From contig NZ_LR134117.1 in assembly GCF_900635445.1 (NCBI RefSeq), positions 372,001 to 436,000 of the forward strand: 64,000 nucleotides of DNA, written 5' to 3'. A program made the position numbers and the translations under genes. The DNA comes from Serratia odorifera. Lineage in GTDB: Bacteria; Pseudomonadota; Gammaproteobacteria; Enterobacterales; Enterobacteriaceae. Of the stretch, positions 28,656 to 37,175 are shown piece by piece. The number at the start of each line of letters is the position of its first letter. Position 1 is the stretch's first letter. The notes beneath the pieces are model-generated. The model saw nothing but the letters and a program-made list of their open reading frames with translations, did no database searches and was not told where the DNA came from.

Positions 28656-31600
28656 AAATCTTGAGCCTACGGCTAAAAAACCTCAACTCGCTGCAGGGTG
28701 AATGGAAAATAGATTTCAGCAGCGAACCCTTTGCCAGCAATGGCCTGTTCGCCATTACCGGCCCGACCGGTGCTGGGAAAACCACCCTGCTCGACGCGGT
28801 GTGCCTGGCGCTGTATCACCAAACACCGCGACTGCAGGTTTCCCCCAGCCAAAACGAACTGATGACGCGCCACACCGCCGAATCGCTGGCCGAAGTGGAA
28901 TTCGAAGTGAAGGGCATCGGCTATCGCGCTTTTTGGAGCCAGCGACGGGCCAAAAACGATCCGAACGGCAACCTGCAGGCACCCAAAGTGGAGCTGGCAC
29001 TGCTGGCCGACGGCAAGATCGTCGCCGACAAGGTGCGCGACAAGCTGGAGCTGATTGCCGCCATCACCGGATTGGATTTTGGCCGTTTTACCAAGTCAAT
29101 GATGCTGTCGCAAGGGCAGTTTGCCGCATTTCTCAACGCCGATGCCAACGATCGCGCCGAACTGCTGGAGGAACTGACCGGCACCGAGATTTACGGCCAG
29201 CTGTCAGAACGGGTATTTGAACAGCATAAACAGGCACGGCTGGATCTCGACGCCCTGCAACAACGCGCCAGCGGCATAGCACTGCTGGACGATGAACAAC
29301 GCCAACAGCTGGAAACCCAGCTCAACGCATTACGCAGCGAAGAAGCCGCGCTGAACCAACAGGCGCTGCAGGTTCAACAGGCGCTGAACTGGCTGCAACA
29401 GTGGCAGCAGGCGCAGAACAAACAGCAGGAATATCAGCAACGGCTGAGCGAGGTGCAGCAACAACAGCGCCAGGCTGAACCACAGCTGCAAGCGCTGGCG
29501 CGCAGCGAACCGGCAGAGAAACTGCGACCGCTGTTCAACGAACACCAGCGCTGTCACAGCGAGCATCAGACGCTGCAACAACAGATTGCCCAACTCGAGC
29601 AACAACGGCAGCAGCACAACGCCACCTTGGCGCCATTGCAGCAGGCGCTGGAGCAAGCGCGAGCCGAGCAACAAAAACAGACGTTACTGCGCCAGCAGCA
29701 ACAGCAACTGATCGATGAGCAAGTGGTGCCGCTCGATCACCAGATTGCTCAACTAGAAAAAAATCGCCACGAACTGCGCCAAACGCTCGACGATGCCGAA
29801 CGGCAGTGCGCGCAGCAGCAACGCACGCTGGCAACGATCAACGCCGAACGCAGCCAGTTGGCGGCGCAGGCGGAACAGCATCAAGGCACATCGGTTAGTC
29901 TGAACCAGGCGCTGGCAGCGCAGCAGCAACGGCAACAGGCGCTGGAGGCGCAAACACCGCTGGCAACGCTGCGTCAGCGCTTAAGCCAGCTCGGCGAACT
30001 GCGGCCGACGCGCCAACAGCTCTATAGCCTCTCGACGCTGAGCCAACAGATTAGCCAACGGCTGCAACAGCAGCGACAGGAGTTCAACGACGGTCAGCAG
30101 CAACTGAGCCAGTTGGAGCCACAGCTGGAGCAGGCCCGTCTGCTCTATCAACAGCAAAAATCGCTTGAGCAGGAAGTGGAAAAAACGCTGCGGCTGGAGC
30201 AGCAGATCGTCAGTCTGGAAGCCGAGCGCCGTCGTCTGCAACCCGGCGAGCCCTGTCCGCTGTGTGGCTCGACCAAACATCCGTCGATCGGCCATTATGA
30301 AACGCTGCAACCGTCGGAAACCGCCCAACGGCTGGACGGCATCAAGACGCAGACCGAGGTCATTTATAAGCAGGGCGTTGAGCTGCGTGCTCGCCATGAC
30401 AGCCTCAGGCAACAGCTACAGCGCCAACAGCAAGCCATCACCCTGGATGAACAGCAGTTGGCGGCGCATCAGCAGCGCTGGCAGCAATTGACCGCCACGC
30501 TGGCGTTCAGTTTCGGTTTGCAGGATAGCCAACGTCTGCACGACTGGCTGGAGCAATGTGAAAACCAAGAGCGTGAAGGCGGCCAACTGCTGACCCAGCA
30601 TGAACAGGCGGCGTTGGCGGTACAGCAGGCCAAGGACGCGTTGGTCACGCTGCAAACGCAACAGCAACAGGCCGAGCAGCAGAGCGCTTTGCTCAACGAA
30701 CGTTGCAACCTGCTGGAAAAAAACCTCGCTGAAACACAACGCCAGCAACAACGGTTGCAACAGCAATGGCAGCAGGCGCAGGAGCAACACGCGACGCTGC
30801 GTGCGCAACGGCTGACGCTGTTCGGCGAGCAGCAGGTCGCGCAGGTGCGCGAAAACCTGCGGGTACGGCAAGCCGCCGACGAGCAGAGCAGCAGCCAGGC
30901 CAGCGAGCGCTTGCAGCAGGCACAGGAACAACGCGATCGCCTGACCGGCCAGTTGGCCGGGTTGCAGCAGCAGCTGGCGCAGTTGGCCGAACGCCTGCAA
31001 CATGCGCAGACGCGCTGGCAACAGGCATTGGCCGCCAGCGAATTCAGCGATGTAACGGCCTTTAGTGCCGCCTTGCTGGACGAGGCCGAACGCCAACGCC
31101 TGCAACAGCACAAGGAGCACTTGCAGCAACGCCGCGTCGAGGCTGACGCGCTGCTGGCACAGGCGATACTAACGCTGGAACAGCATCAACAGCAGCAGCC
31201 GAACGCGCTTGCCGACCCGCGGAGCGACGGCGAAGCGCTCGCCGCTCAGCATCAGGCATTACTGCAACAACTGAAGACGTTGCAGTTCCGCCAGGGCGAA
31301 CTGCGCCATCAGTTGGTAAGCGATGCCCAACGCCGCAACGACCAGCAGGCACTACTGGCGCAGATCGCCCAAAGCCAGCAACAGTACGATGACTGGAGCC
31401 TGCTCAATCAGTTGATTGGGTCAAAAGAAGGCGACAAGTTCCGCAAGTTTGCGCAAGGGCTAACGCTCGATCATCTGGTGTATCTGGCCAATAATCAGCT
31501 TGGCCGGCTGCATGGCCGCTACCTGCTGCAACGCAAAACCAGCGACGCGCTGGAATTGCTGGTGGTGGATACCTGGCAGGCCGACGCGTTGCGCGATACT

Positions 31601-31909
31601 CGCACCCTGTCCGGCGGCGAAAGCTTCCTGGTCAGCCTGGCGCTGGCGCTGGCGTTGTCCGATCTGGTCAGCCATAAAACCAGCATCGATTCTCTGTTCC
31701 TGGACGAAGGTTTCGGCACGCTGGACGCAGAAACGCTGGATACCGCGCTGGATGCACTCGACAGCCTGAACGCCTCCGGCAAAACCATCGGCGTGATCAG
31801 CCACGTCGAGGCGATGAAAGAACGTATTCCAGTGCAGATCAAGGTAAAGAAAGTCAACGGGCTGGGAGTAAGCCGCCTCGAGGCGCAATACCAGGTGGAA
31901 CATCCCTGA
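28652..31909 (+). CDS. sbcC: Exonuclease SbcCD subunit C
   Basis: SbcC is the Rad50-like SMC ATPase of the hairpin nuclease. The 1085-residue protein has Walker A GPTGAGKTTLLDA near residue 37, two very long Gln-rich coiled-coil arms, the zinc hook CPLCGSTKHP near residue 535, the ABC signature TLSGGESFLVSLALALALS near residue 985 and Walker B SLFLDEGFGTLD near 1014. Length compares with 1048 in E. coli. It is translationally coupled to sbcD. Confidence 0.97.
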   Translation: MKILSLRLKNLNSLQGEWKIDFSSEPFASNGLFAITGPTGAGKTTLLDAVCLALYHQTPRLQVSPSQNELMTRHTAESLAEVEFEVKGIGYRAFWSQRRAKNDPNGNLQAPKVELALLADGKIVADKVRDKLELIAAITGLDFGRFTKSMMLSQGQFAAFLNADANDRAELLEELTGTEIYGQLSERVFEQHKQARLDLDALQQRASGIALLDDEQRQQLETQLNALRSEEAALNQQALQVQQALNWLQQWQQAQNKQQEYQQRLSEVQQQQRQAEPQLQALARSEPAEKLRPLFNEHQRCHSEHQTLQQQIAQLEQQRQQHNATLAPLQQALEQARAEQQKQTLLRQQQQQLIDEQVVPLDHQIAQLEKNRHELRQTLDDAERQCAQQQRTLATINAERSQLAAQAEQHQGTSVSLNQALAAQQQRQQALEAQTPLATLRQRLSQLGELRPTRQQLYSLSTLSQQISQRLQQQRQEFNDGQQQLSQLEPQLEQARLLYQQQKSLEQEVEKTLRLEQQIVSLEAERRRLQPGEPCPLCGSTKHPSIGHYETLQPSETAQRLDGIKTQTEVIYKQGVELRARHDSLRQQLQRQQQAITLDEQQLAAHQQRWQQLTATLAFSFGLQDSQRLHDWLEQCENQEREGGQLLTQHEQAALAVQQAKDALVTLQTQQQQAEQQSALLNERCNLLEKNLAETQRQQQRLQQQWQQAQEQHATLRAQRLTLFGEQQVAQVRENLRVRQAADEQSSSQASERLQQAQEQRDRLTGQLAGLQQQLAQLAERLQHAQTRWQQALAASEFSDVTAFSAALLDEAERQRLQQHKEHLQQRRVEADALLAQAILTLEQHQQQQPNALADPRSDGEALAAQHQALLQQLKTLQFRQGELRHQLVSDAQRRNDQQALLAQIAQSQQQYDDWSLLNQLIGSKEGDKFRKFAQGLTLDHLVYLANNQLGRLHGRYLLQRKTSDALELLVVDTWQADALRDTRTLSGGESFLVSLALALALSDLVSHKTSIDSLFLDEGFGTLDAETLDTALDALDSLNASGKTIGVISHVEAMKERIPVQIKVKKVNGLGVSRLEAQYQVEHP

Positions 31910-31996
31910 CAGGCCGGATGGAAATGTGATCGCGGCGGCAGTCCACGCGGAAATACGTTGAGCCGCCAGTAAGAACGTTTATCATGACTGGCAGTA

Positions 31997-32025
31997 GGAT
32001 TGTTACTGCGCATGCAGGCAAAACC
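31997..32025 (+). promoter_or_regulatory. Ribonucleic antiterminator (RAT) of the BglG-type gene
   Basis: The leader reads GGATTGTTACTGC then GCATGCAGGCAAAACC, closely matching the E. coli bgl RAT (GGATTGTTACTGCATTCGCAGGC). It overlaps the 5' arm of the terminator that follows, the standard mutually exclusive layout for BglG-family control. Confidence 0.85.
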
Positions 32026-32067
32026 TGACCTCCAGGATGCTCTTGGACGTCAGGTTTTTTGTTTTTT
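32021..32067 (+). terminator. Conditional terminator in the BglG leader
   Basis: AAACCTGAC pairs with GTCAGGTTT, followed by a T-rich tail (TTTTTTGTTTTTT). The stem's 5' arm is shared with the RAT, so binding by the antiterminator should prevent its formation. It ends 26 bases before the antiterminator ATG. Confidence 0.85.
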
Positions 32068-32092
32068 AACGGTCTGTAACGGCGGAAAATGC

Positions 32093-32935
32093 ATGAAAAT
32101 AGAGAAAATACTCAATAACAACGTCGTTATTACGCTCGACGATCGCCAACAAGAAACGGTGGTGATGGGGCGAGGGATCGGCTTTAAAAAGAACATCGGC
32201 GACAGGCTGGATGAAAGCCTGATCGAAAAAGTGTTCACCCCCAACGGCAGCGCGATGACCGAACGTTACCAGGCGCTGTTGGCTGAAATTCCGCTGACCT
32301 GCATCACGACTGCCGACAAGATCATCAGCCTGGCCCGCCAGCGCCTGCCGGGCAAACTGCACAACATCGTTTATATCACGCTGACCGATCACATTCATTT
32401 CGCGCTGCAACGCCATGCGCAGGGGCTGGACATTCGCAACGTCCTGCTGTGGGAAATCAAAAAACTCTACCCTGCCGAGTTTGCCGTCGGGCTAGAGGCG
32501 CTGGCGCTGATCGCGCAAAGGTTAAACGCCGAGCTACCAGAGGACGAAGCCGGCTTTATCGCCCTACATCTGGTGAATGCGCAGCTTAACGACGAAATGA
32601 AAAACACCTTGCATATCACCCGCGTAATGCAGGAAATACTGAATATCGTCAAATACCATTTCCGCTTTGATTACAATGAGGATGCGCTCAGTTACCACCG
32701 GTTTGTGACGCATTTGAAATTCTTCGCTCAACGCCTGCTCGGCAGCAACTACGTCGACAGCGAGGACGACTCGCTGTATCAGCTGGTCAAAGCCAAATAC
32801 CGCGAGTCATTTGCCTGTGCCGGGAAAATCAATCAGCATATTGCAGCCAATTATCAGCATCAGTTGACCGGTGAAGAGATGATGTTTCTGACCATTCATA
32901 TTGAACGGGTACGCAGCGAAATCAGCGGCACATAA
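32093..32935 (+). CDS. BglG-family transcription antiterminator (solitary)
   Basis: This 280-residue RNA-binding antiterminator has the CAT domain (about 1-55: MKIEKILNNNVVITLDD, VVMGRGIGFKKN) and two PTS-regulation domains with conserved His in TDHIHFAL and further PRD residues (HRFVTHLKFF, TIHIERV). The family is regulated by phosphorylation from a sugar-specific PTS EIIB and HPr. Here there is no PTS permease or glycosidase next to it: sbcC is upstream and mak is convergent downstream. Its only visible target is its own leader. Confidence 0.9.
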   Translation: MKIEKILNNNVVITLDDRQQETVVMGRGIGFKKNIGDRLDESLIEKVFTPNGSAMTERYQALLAEIPLTCITTADKIISLARQRLPGKLHNIVYITLTDHIHFALQRHAQGLDIRNVLLWEIKKLYPAEFAVGLEALALIAQRLNAELPEDEAGFIALHLVNAQLNDEMKNTLHITRVMQEILNIVKYHFRFDYNEDALSYHRFVTHLKFFAQRLLGSNYVDSEDDSLYQLVKAKYRESFACAGKINQHIAANYQHQLTGEEMMFLTIHIERVRSEISGT

Positions 32936-32969
32936 CCGGCAAAGGGCTGGCCCTTCCCCCAACGCCCGA

Positions 32970-33878
32970 TTACCGTTGCGGCCACAGCCAGGCTGCGCCG
33001 CGCACGCCGCTGGAATCGCCATGCATCGCCTTGCGGATCGGCGTTTCACATTCGCCGCCGAATACCCAGGGTTTTACCAACTGCGGTACGGTTTGATACA
33101 GCCGTTCCACGTTGCTCATGCCGCCCCCCAGGACGATAGCGTCCGGGTCGAACAGGTTGATCGCCTGTGCCAGCGACTTGGCCAGACGCATTTCATAGCG
33201 GGCGATCGCCCGTTCCGCCAACGCATCCTGCTGCTCGGTCAGCGCCATGATTTGCTGCCCCGTCAGCGACTGCCCACTCAGACGCGCATAGTCGGTGGCG
33301 AAGCCGGTTCCCGATATAAAGGTTTCGATGCAGCCCTGCTTACCGCAATAACACGGCACTTCAGCGCGATAGCGCAGTTCATCATCATCCAGCCACGGCA
33401 GCGGGTTATGCCCCCACTCGCCGGAAATACCGTTACCGCCAGCATGCACCTGGCCGTTAATCGCCACGCCAGCCCCGCAGCCGGTACCGACAATCACCGC
33501 AAACACCACTTTCTGGCCGGCGCCGGCGCCGTCGGTGGCCTCGGAAACCGCCAGACAGTTGGCGTCATTGGCCAGCCTGACGTCACGCTGCAACATCGCA
33601 GACAGATCTTTATCCAATCGCGTACCGTTGAGCCAGGTCGAGTTGGAGTTTTTCACCAGCCCGGTAAACGGCGACAGCGTTCCGGGAATGCCAACGCCCA
33701 CCGAACCCTGTTCGCCGGTGTGGTCTTCGGCCATTTTGACCAGCCCGGTTATCGCCCGCAACGTTTGCTGATAATCATCTCGCGGCGTGGCGATACGGTG
33801 ACGAAACAGCTCGCGCCCGTCGTTCGCCAAAGCAATCACTTCAACTTTTGTTCCACCCAAATCGATACCAATCCGCAC
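32970..33878 (-). CDS. mak: Fructokinase (mannokinase) Mak
   Basis: This ROK-family sugar kinase phosphorylates fructose and other hexoses. From GTG at 33878 (VRIGIDLGGTKVEVIAL) the length is 302, identical to E. coli Mak. Visible are the phosphate motif GIDLGGTK, the catalytic Asp in LANDANCLAV, the substrate His in GEWGHNPLP and the zinc cluster CYCGKQGCIETFISG. It faces the rdgC gene across a short divergent region. Confidence 0.94.
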   Translation of the reverse strand: MRIGIDLGGTKVEVIALANDGRELFRHRIATPRDDYQQTLRAITGLVKMAEDHTGEQGSVGVGIPGTLSPFTGLVKNSNSTWLNGTRLDKDLSAMLQRDVRLANDANCLAVSEATDGAGAGQKVVFAVIVGTGCGAGVAINGQVHAGGNGISGEWGHNPLPWLDDDELRYRAEVPCYCGKQGCIETFISGTGFATDYARLSGQSLTGQQIMALTEQQDALAERAIARYEMRLAKSLAQAINLFDPDAIVLGGGMSNVERLYQTVPQLVKPWVFGGECETPIRKAMHGDSSGVRGAAWLWPQR

Positions 33879-34052
33879 GATTTTCTCCTCAATGCGCTGC
33901 TGACATTTATCGTATTGCGCCGAGTGTGCCGCAATAGCTGCGCGCACGCAAATCAGAGGAATGAGGCGATTTTTCAGCGTCAATTGGGTATCATGCCGCC
34001 CTGCTTTTGATGAATCAGCGTGCGGAAAGCACGCCCAGCCAGGGATAACTTT

Positions 34053-34964
34053 ATGCTGTGGTTTAAGAATTTGATGGTTTACCGTTTAAGCCGCGAGGTT
34101 GCGCTAAACGCGGATGAAATGGAAAAACAGCTTGGCGCGTTTTCCTTTACGCCGTGCGGCAGCCAGGATATGGCGAAAACCGGCTGGGTCTCCCCAATGG
34201 GCTCACACAGTGATGCATTGACGCATGCGATCAACGGCCAGATCGTGATCTGTGCCCGCAAGGAAGAAAAAATTCTGCCTTCGCCGGTTATCAAGCAGGA
34301 ATTGCAGGCAAAAATCGACAAACTAGAAGGCGAACAGCACCGCAAGCTGAAGAAAACAGAAAAAGACGCGCTGAAGGACGAAGTGCTGCACAGCCTGCTG
34401 CCGCGCGCATTCAGCCGCTTCAATCAGACCTATATGTGGATCGATACCGTCAACGGTCTGATCATGGTTGATGCCGCCAGCGCCAAACGTGCCGAAGATA
34501 CTCTGGCGCTGCTGCGCAAGAGCCTGGGTTCTCTGCCGGTGGTACCGCTGACCATGGAAAGTCCGATTGAGCTGACGCTGACCGAGTGGGTGCGCTCTGG
34601 TGAACTGCCAGCCGGGTTTATCATTCAGGATGAAGCCGAGTTAAAAGCCATTCTGGAAGACGGCGGAGTGATCCGTTGCAAGAAGCAGAACCTGATCAGC
34701 GATGAAATCGCGGTGCATATCGAAGCCGGTAAACTGGTCACCAAGCTGGCCGTGGACTGGCAAGAGCGTATTCAGTTGGTGATTGCTGACGACGGTTCGC
34801 TAAAACGCCTGAAGTTCGCCGACGCGCTGCGTGAGCAGAACGACGATATCGATCGCGATGACTTCGCTCAACGCTTCGACGCCGATTTTATTTTGATGAC
34901 CAGCGAGCTGGCGGCGTTGATTCAGAACACCATTGAAGCACTGGGCGGTGAAGCGCAGCGTTAA
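34053..34964 (+). CDS. rdgC: Recombination-associated protein RdgC
   Basis: RdgC is a nucleoid-associated ring-shaped dimer that binds DNA and restrains RecA. The 303-residue protein starts MLWFKNLMVYRLSR and equals E. coli in length, with the SPMGSHSDAL and SLGSLPVVPL stretches. An in-frame upstream ATG is rejected because it lacks family similarity. An AGGGATAAC site lies before the start. Confidence 0.95.
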   Translation: MLWFKNLMVYRLSREVALNADEMEKQLGAFSFTPCGSQDMAKTGWVSPMGSHSDALTHAINGQIVICARKEEKILPSPVIKQELQAKIDKLEGEQHRKLKKTEKDALKDEVLHSLLPRAFSRFNQTYMWIDTVNGLIMVDAASAKRAEDTLALLRKSLGSLPVVPLTMESPIELTLTEWVRSGELPAGFIIQDEAELKAILEDGGVIRCKKQNLISDEIAVHIEAGKLVTKLAVDWQERIQLVIADDGSLKRLKFADALREQNDDIDRDDFAQRFDADFILMTSELAALIQNTIEALGGEAQR

Positions 34965-34988
34965 TCCGACCTGAAGGAACGGCACTCA

Positions 34989-35010
34989 GGGGCTCGGCAT
35001 CGCGAGCCCC
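34989..35010. terminator. Hairpin between convergent rdgC and ppnP
   Basis: GGGGCTCG and CGAGCCCC with a 6-base loop; the T tail is weak. Confidence 0.55.
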
Positions 35011-35028
35011 TTGCCATTGATTGCGGGT

Positions 35029-35319
35029 TTATTTGCTCAAGTAACGGCACAGATAGGCCGTCGCGTCGGCAACCTGCACGTTGAACTCACTGTGCCCCGG
35101 CACAAAAAACTTCTCGCCAGGCATAAACACCTGCCAGTCCGGCGCCCCCGGCAACAGCACCTTCAGCGCACCGGTAATCACCGTCATTTCTTCCGGCTGG
35201 GCGGTGCCAAAGGTATATTCCCCTTCTTCCATCACTCCGACGCTGGTACGACCGATGCTGCTACTGTCGAAACCGATTGATTTTACTTTTCCGGCAAAAT
35301 ACTCATTCACATTCAGCAT
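35029..35319 (-). CDS. ppnP: Pyrimidine/purine nucleoside phosphorylase PpnP
   Basis: PpnP is a small cupin enzyme that phosphorolyses diverse nucleosides to base and ribose 1-phosphate. The 96-residue protein shows NEYFAGKVKSIGF, GVMEEGEYTFGTA, EEMTVITGAL and VPGHSEFNVQV, matching E. coli YaiE (94 residues). Confidence 0.95.
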   Translation of the reverse strand: MLNVNEYFAGKVKSIGFDSSSIGRTSVGVMEEGEYTFGTAQPEEMTVITGALKVLLPGAPDWQVFMPGEKFFVPGHSEFNVQVADATAYLCRYLSK

Positions 35320-35470
35320 AGACTTGCACCCGCGTAATTATCTTTGTGGAACAACCATATTGGGGCATCGCGCCTATGCTGTCACTGGTTTTCAACGTGA
35401 AATGCGATCGCCGCGCAGAGGAAAATGCTGTGATTGGCAAACCGCTCGACAAAGCCTGCGGTCCGAGATG

Positions 35471-35494
35471 AAAAAACGGGGCCTGACGGCCCCG
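35471..35494 (-). terminator. Terminator after aroM (minus strand)
   Basis: CGGGGCC and GGCCCCG with loop TGAC; the plus-strand A run preceding it is the T run on the minus strand. It closes the OPT-DUF1177-aroM transcript. Confidence 0.85.
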
Positions 35495-35530
35495 AACGGA
35501 TGATAGAATGCGATTTTATTATTTTTTGAA

Positions 35531-36207
35531 TCAGTCAATTAGCTCTGCCGCCAGCTTGGCGACCAGTACGTTGGACAGCAATACCGGAATATCCAGCCGG
35601 GCCTGCAGAAAGTCCCGGTGCCGCTGGTGATAGCCAATACAATCCAGCACCACCACCTCGGCCCCCTGCTGCTGCAAGGCGTTGGCCGCCTGTTCCAGCC
35701 GCGCCTCGTCGGCCAGATAGGGGCTGGCAACGCAAAGCACGGCGGCGTCGCCAACTGCTGCCATTTTCCGGCCTGTTCGTTGATTTGCTCCGCCACCGGA
35801 ACCACAATGCCCACCCGATGTTGGCTGACAATCGCGGCGATCAGCGGGGGGATGATGCGATCCGGCTCCAGCAATAGCGCCTGTTCGGCCTGCAAATGGC
35901 CAAACTCGCCGGTGCACAGCAGCAGGATCACCTCACACCCCCGTTGTTCCAGCTCGTGGATCTTCTGCTGCAGCCCCTGCTCCACACGCGCTGCTGCCAG
36001 TGTGACCTGTGAACCGTCCAGCAAGCGCGTCACCAGCCGTTTCTCTCCCGGCTGCGGAGCATAACGCGCCGCCACCTGATCCGCAGTCAGGCCATCCAAC
36101 AGCCCAATGTGCGTCGTCGAGGATTCGGGCAGGTAGGCAGAAAGCAGCGGCATGATGTCACTGCGCGGCGCCTGGCCGATAGTCAGGGTGGCAAACGAAG
36201 CGCTCAT
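35531..36207 (-). CDS. aroM: AroM family protein (frameshift as read)
   Basis: AroM is a protein of unknown function; its family (PF07302) belongs to the Asp/Glu/hydantoin-racemase superfamily. The first 150 residues (SASFATLTIGQAPRSDIMPLL, LLLCTGEFGHL) are in one frame and the rest (GDAAVLCVASPYLADEARLE, VVVLDCIGYHQRHRDFLQ) in another; one C is missing at 35751-35752 (plus strand). Repair gives 225 residues, the E. coli length. Conserved Cys in LLCTGE and VLDCIGY match the superfamily's two catalytic Cys positions (inference). The ATG lies 2 bases after the DUF1177 stop, so translation is coupled. Confidence 0.88.
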
Positions 36208-36209
36208 GA

Positions 36210-37139
36210 TTATTTCCTTGTTTGCAGGTGGCTCAGGCTACCGTACAGCGACAGTAGCCGGGCATATTCATCGACGTCATAAAAACGGCAGGTTCCGCGG
36301 CCAAATTCCTTCGCCACCTCCACCGCAAACTTGACGGTCAACGCAATGTCCACTTCATGGCTGGCGCCGGTACCGCAGCCAGGCACCACCGATTCGCTGC
36401 AAATCGCCACGCCGACCACCGGTGCGCCAGTGGCGGTCGACGGTTGCAGAATGCTGTTGAGATGGTGTACGCCGTTGCCGTATGGCGTAATGTCCTGCGT
36501 GGTGATCGGGAAGGTCACCGCCGGGCGACCGCTGGTCATTTCCATAATACGCAGCAGATCTTCCGCAACCCGCAGGATATAGCCCTCTTTCACCGTTGGC
36601 GACAACGCATAGCCCTTGTGATTGATAATACGGTTGCCCTTGGTGGTATCGATCGACAGGATCGCATCGGCTTGCGCCACCACTTCATTGTCGTTCATCG
36701 TGACGTCATCGATCGGCGAATCCATAAAATCCACCGGATCGTGCGGCCGGGTCGGTGCATTCGGACAAATATGGGTGGTAACCACCACGTCGCCCGCCAG
36801 CACATCGCCCTTGCGCTGCATCTCGGCCAGCTTCAACGCGCTGCTGATGGCGGCAATCGCGCCGTCGCCGTCGGAAACCAGCCCAATGCGCGTCGGCCGG
36901 GCGCCAATGCCCCCCAAACGCCCGACAATACCCAGGGTTGGCGCATCGCCTCCCTGGCTCTTGCCGGCGCTGCCGGGGATGTCGATACGTACGAAGTCGG
37001 TCGAGCCTTTCGGCCCGCTGGCGCGCCGGGTGGTAGCCGTAACGCCGGGATAGCCGGCAAACAGATCGACCACGTCCTGGCCGCTGACGAAAGCATTATC
37101 AATTAATTCAAAAACCTGTAGGGTTTGTTGCAAGCTCAT
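36210..37139 (-). CDS. DUF1177 domain-containing protein
   Basis: This 309-residue cytoplasmic protein belongs to a conserved family of unknown function. Striking motifs are LVSDGDGAIAAIS (about residues 87-99), VTTHICPNAPTRPHDPVDFMDSP, LSIDTTKGNRI and CSESVVPGCGTGASHEVDIA. The His, Asp, Glu and Cys in these motifs suggest a metal-dependent enzyme, but I do not know its reaction. It lies between the OPT transporter and aroM and is tightly linked to both, so it probably acts on the imported compound. Confidence 0.85.
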   Translation of the reverse strand: MSLQQTLQVFELIDNAFVSGQDVVDLFAGYPGVTATTRRASGPKGSTDFVRIDIPGSAGKSQGGDAPTLGIVGRLGGIGARPTRIGLVSDGDGAIAAISSALKLAEMQRKGDVLAGDVVVTTHICPNAPTRPHDPVDFMDSPIDDVTMNDNEVVAQADAILSIDTTKGNRIINHKGYALSPTVKEGYILRVAEDLLRIMEMTSGRPAVTFPITTQDITPYGNGVHHLNSILQPSTATGAPVVGVAICSESVVPGCGTGASHEVDIALTVKFAVEVAKEFGRGTCRFYDVDEYARLLSLYGSLSHLQTRK

Positions 37140-37175
37140 AATGTCAACCTTTCACCTAGTGATGTAACGGGCGAG

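Noticed and set aside
29300..31400. CAG/CAA-rich tracts in sbcC as a DNA repeat array
   Set aside because: They encode the Gln-rich coiled coil, are irregular and have no fixed period.
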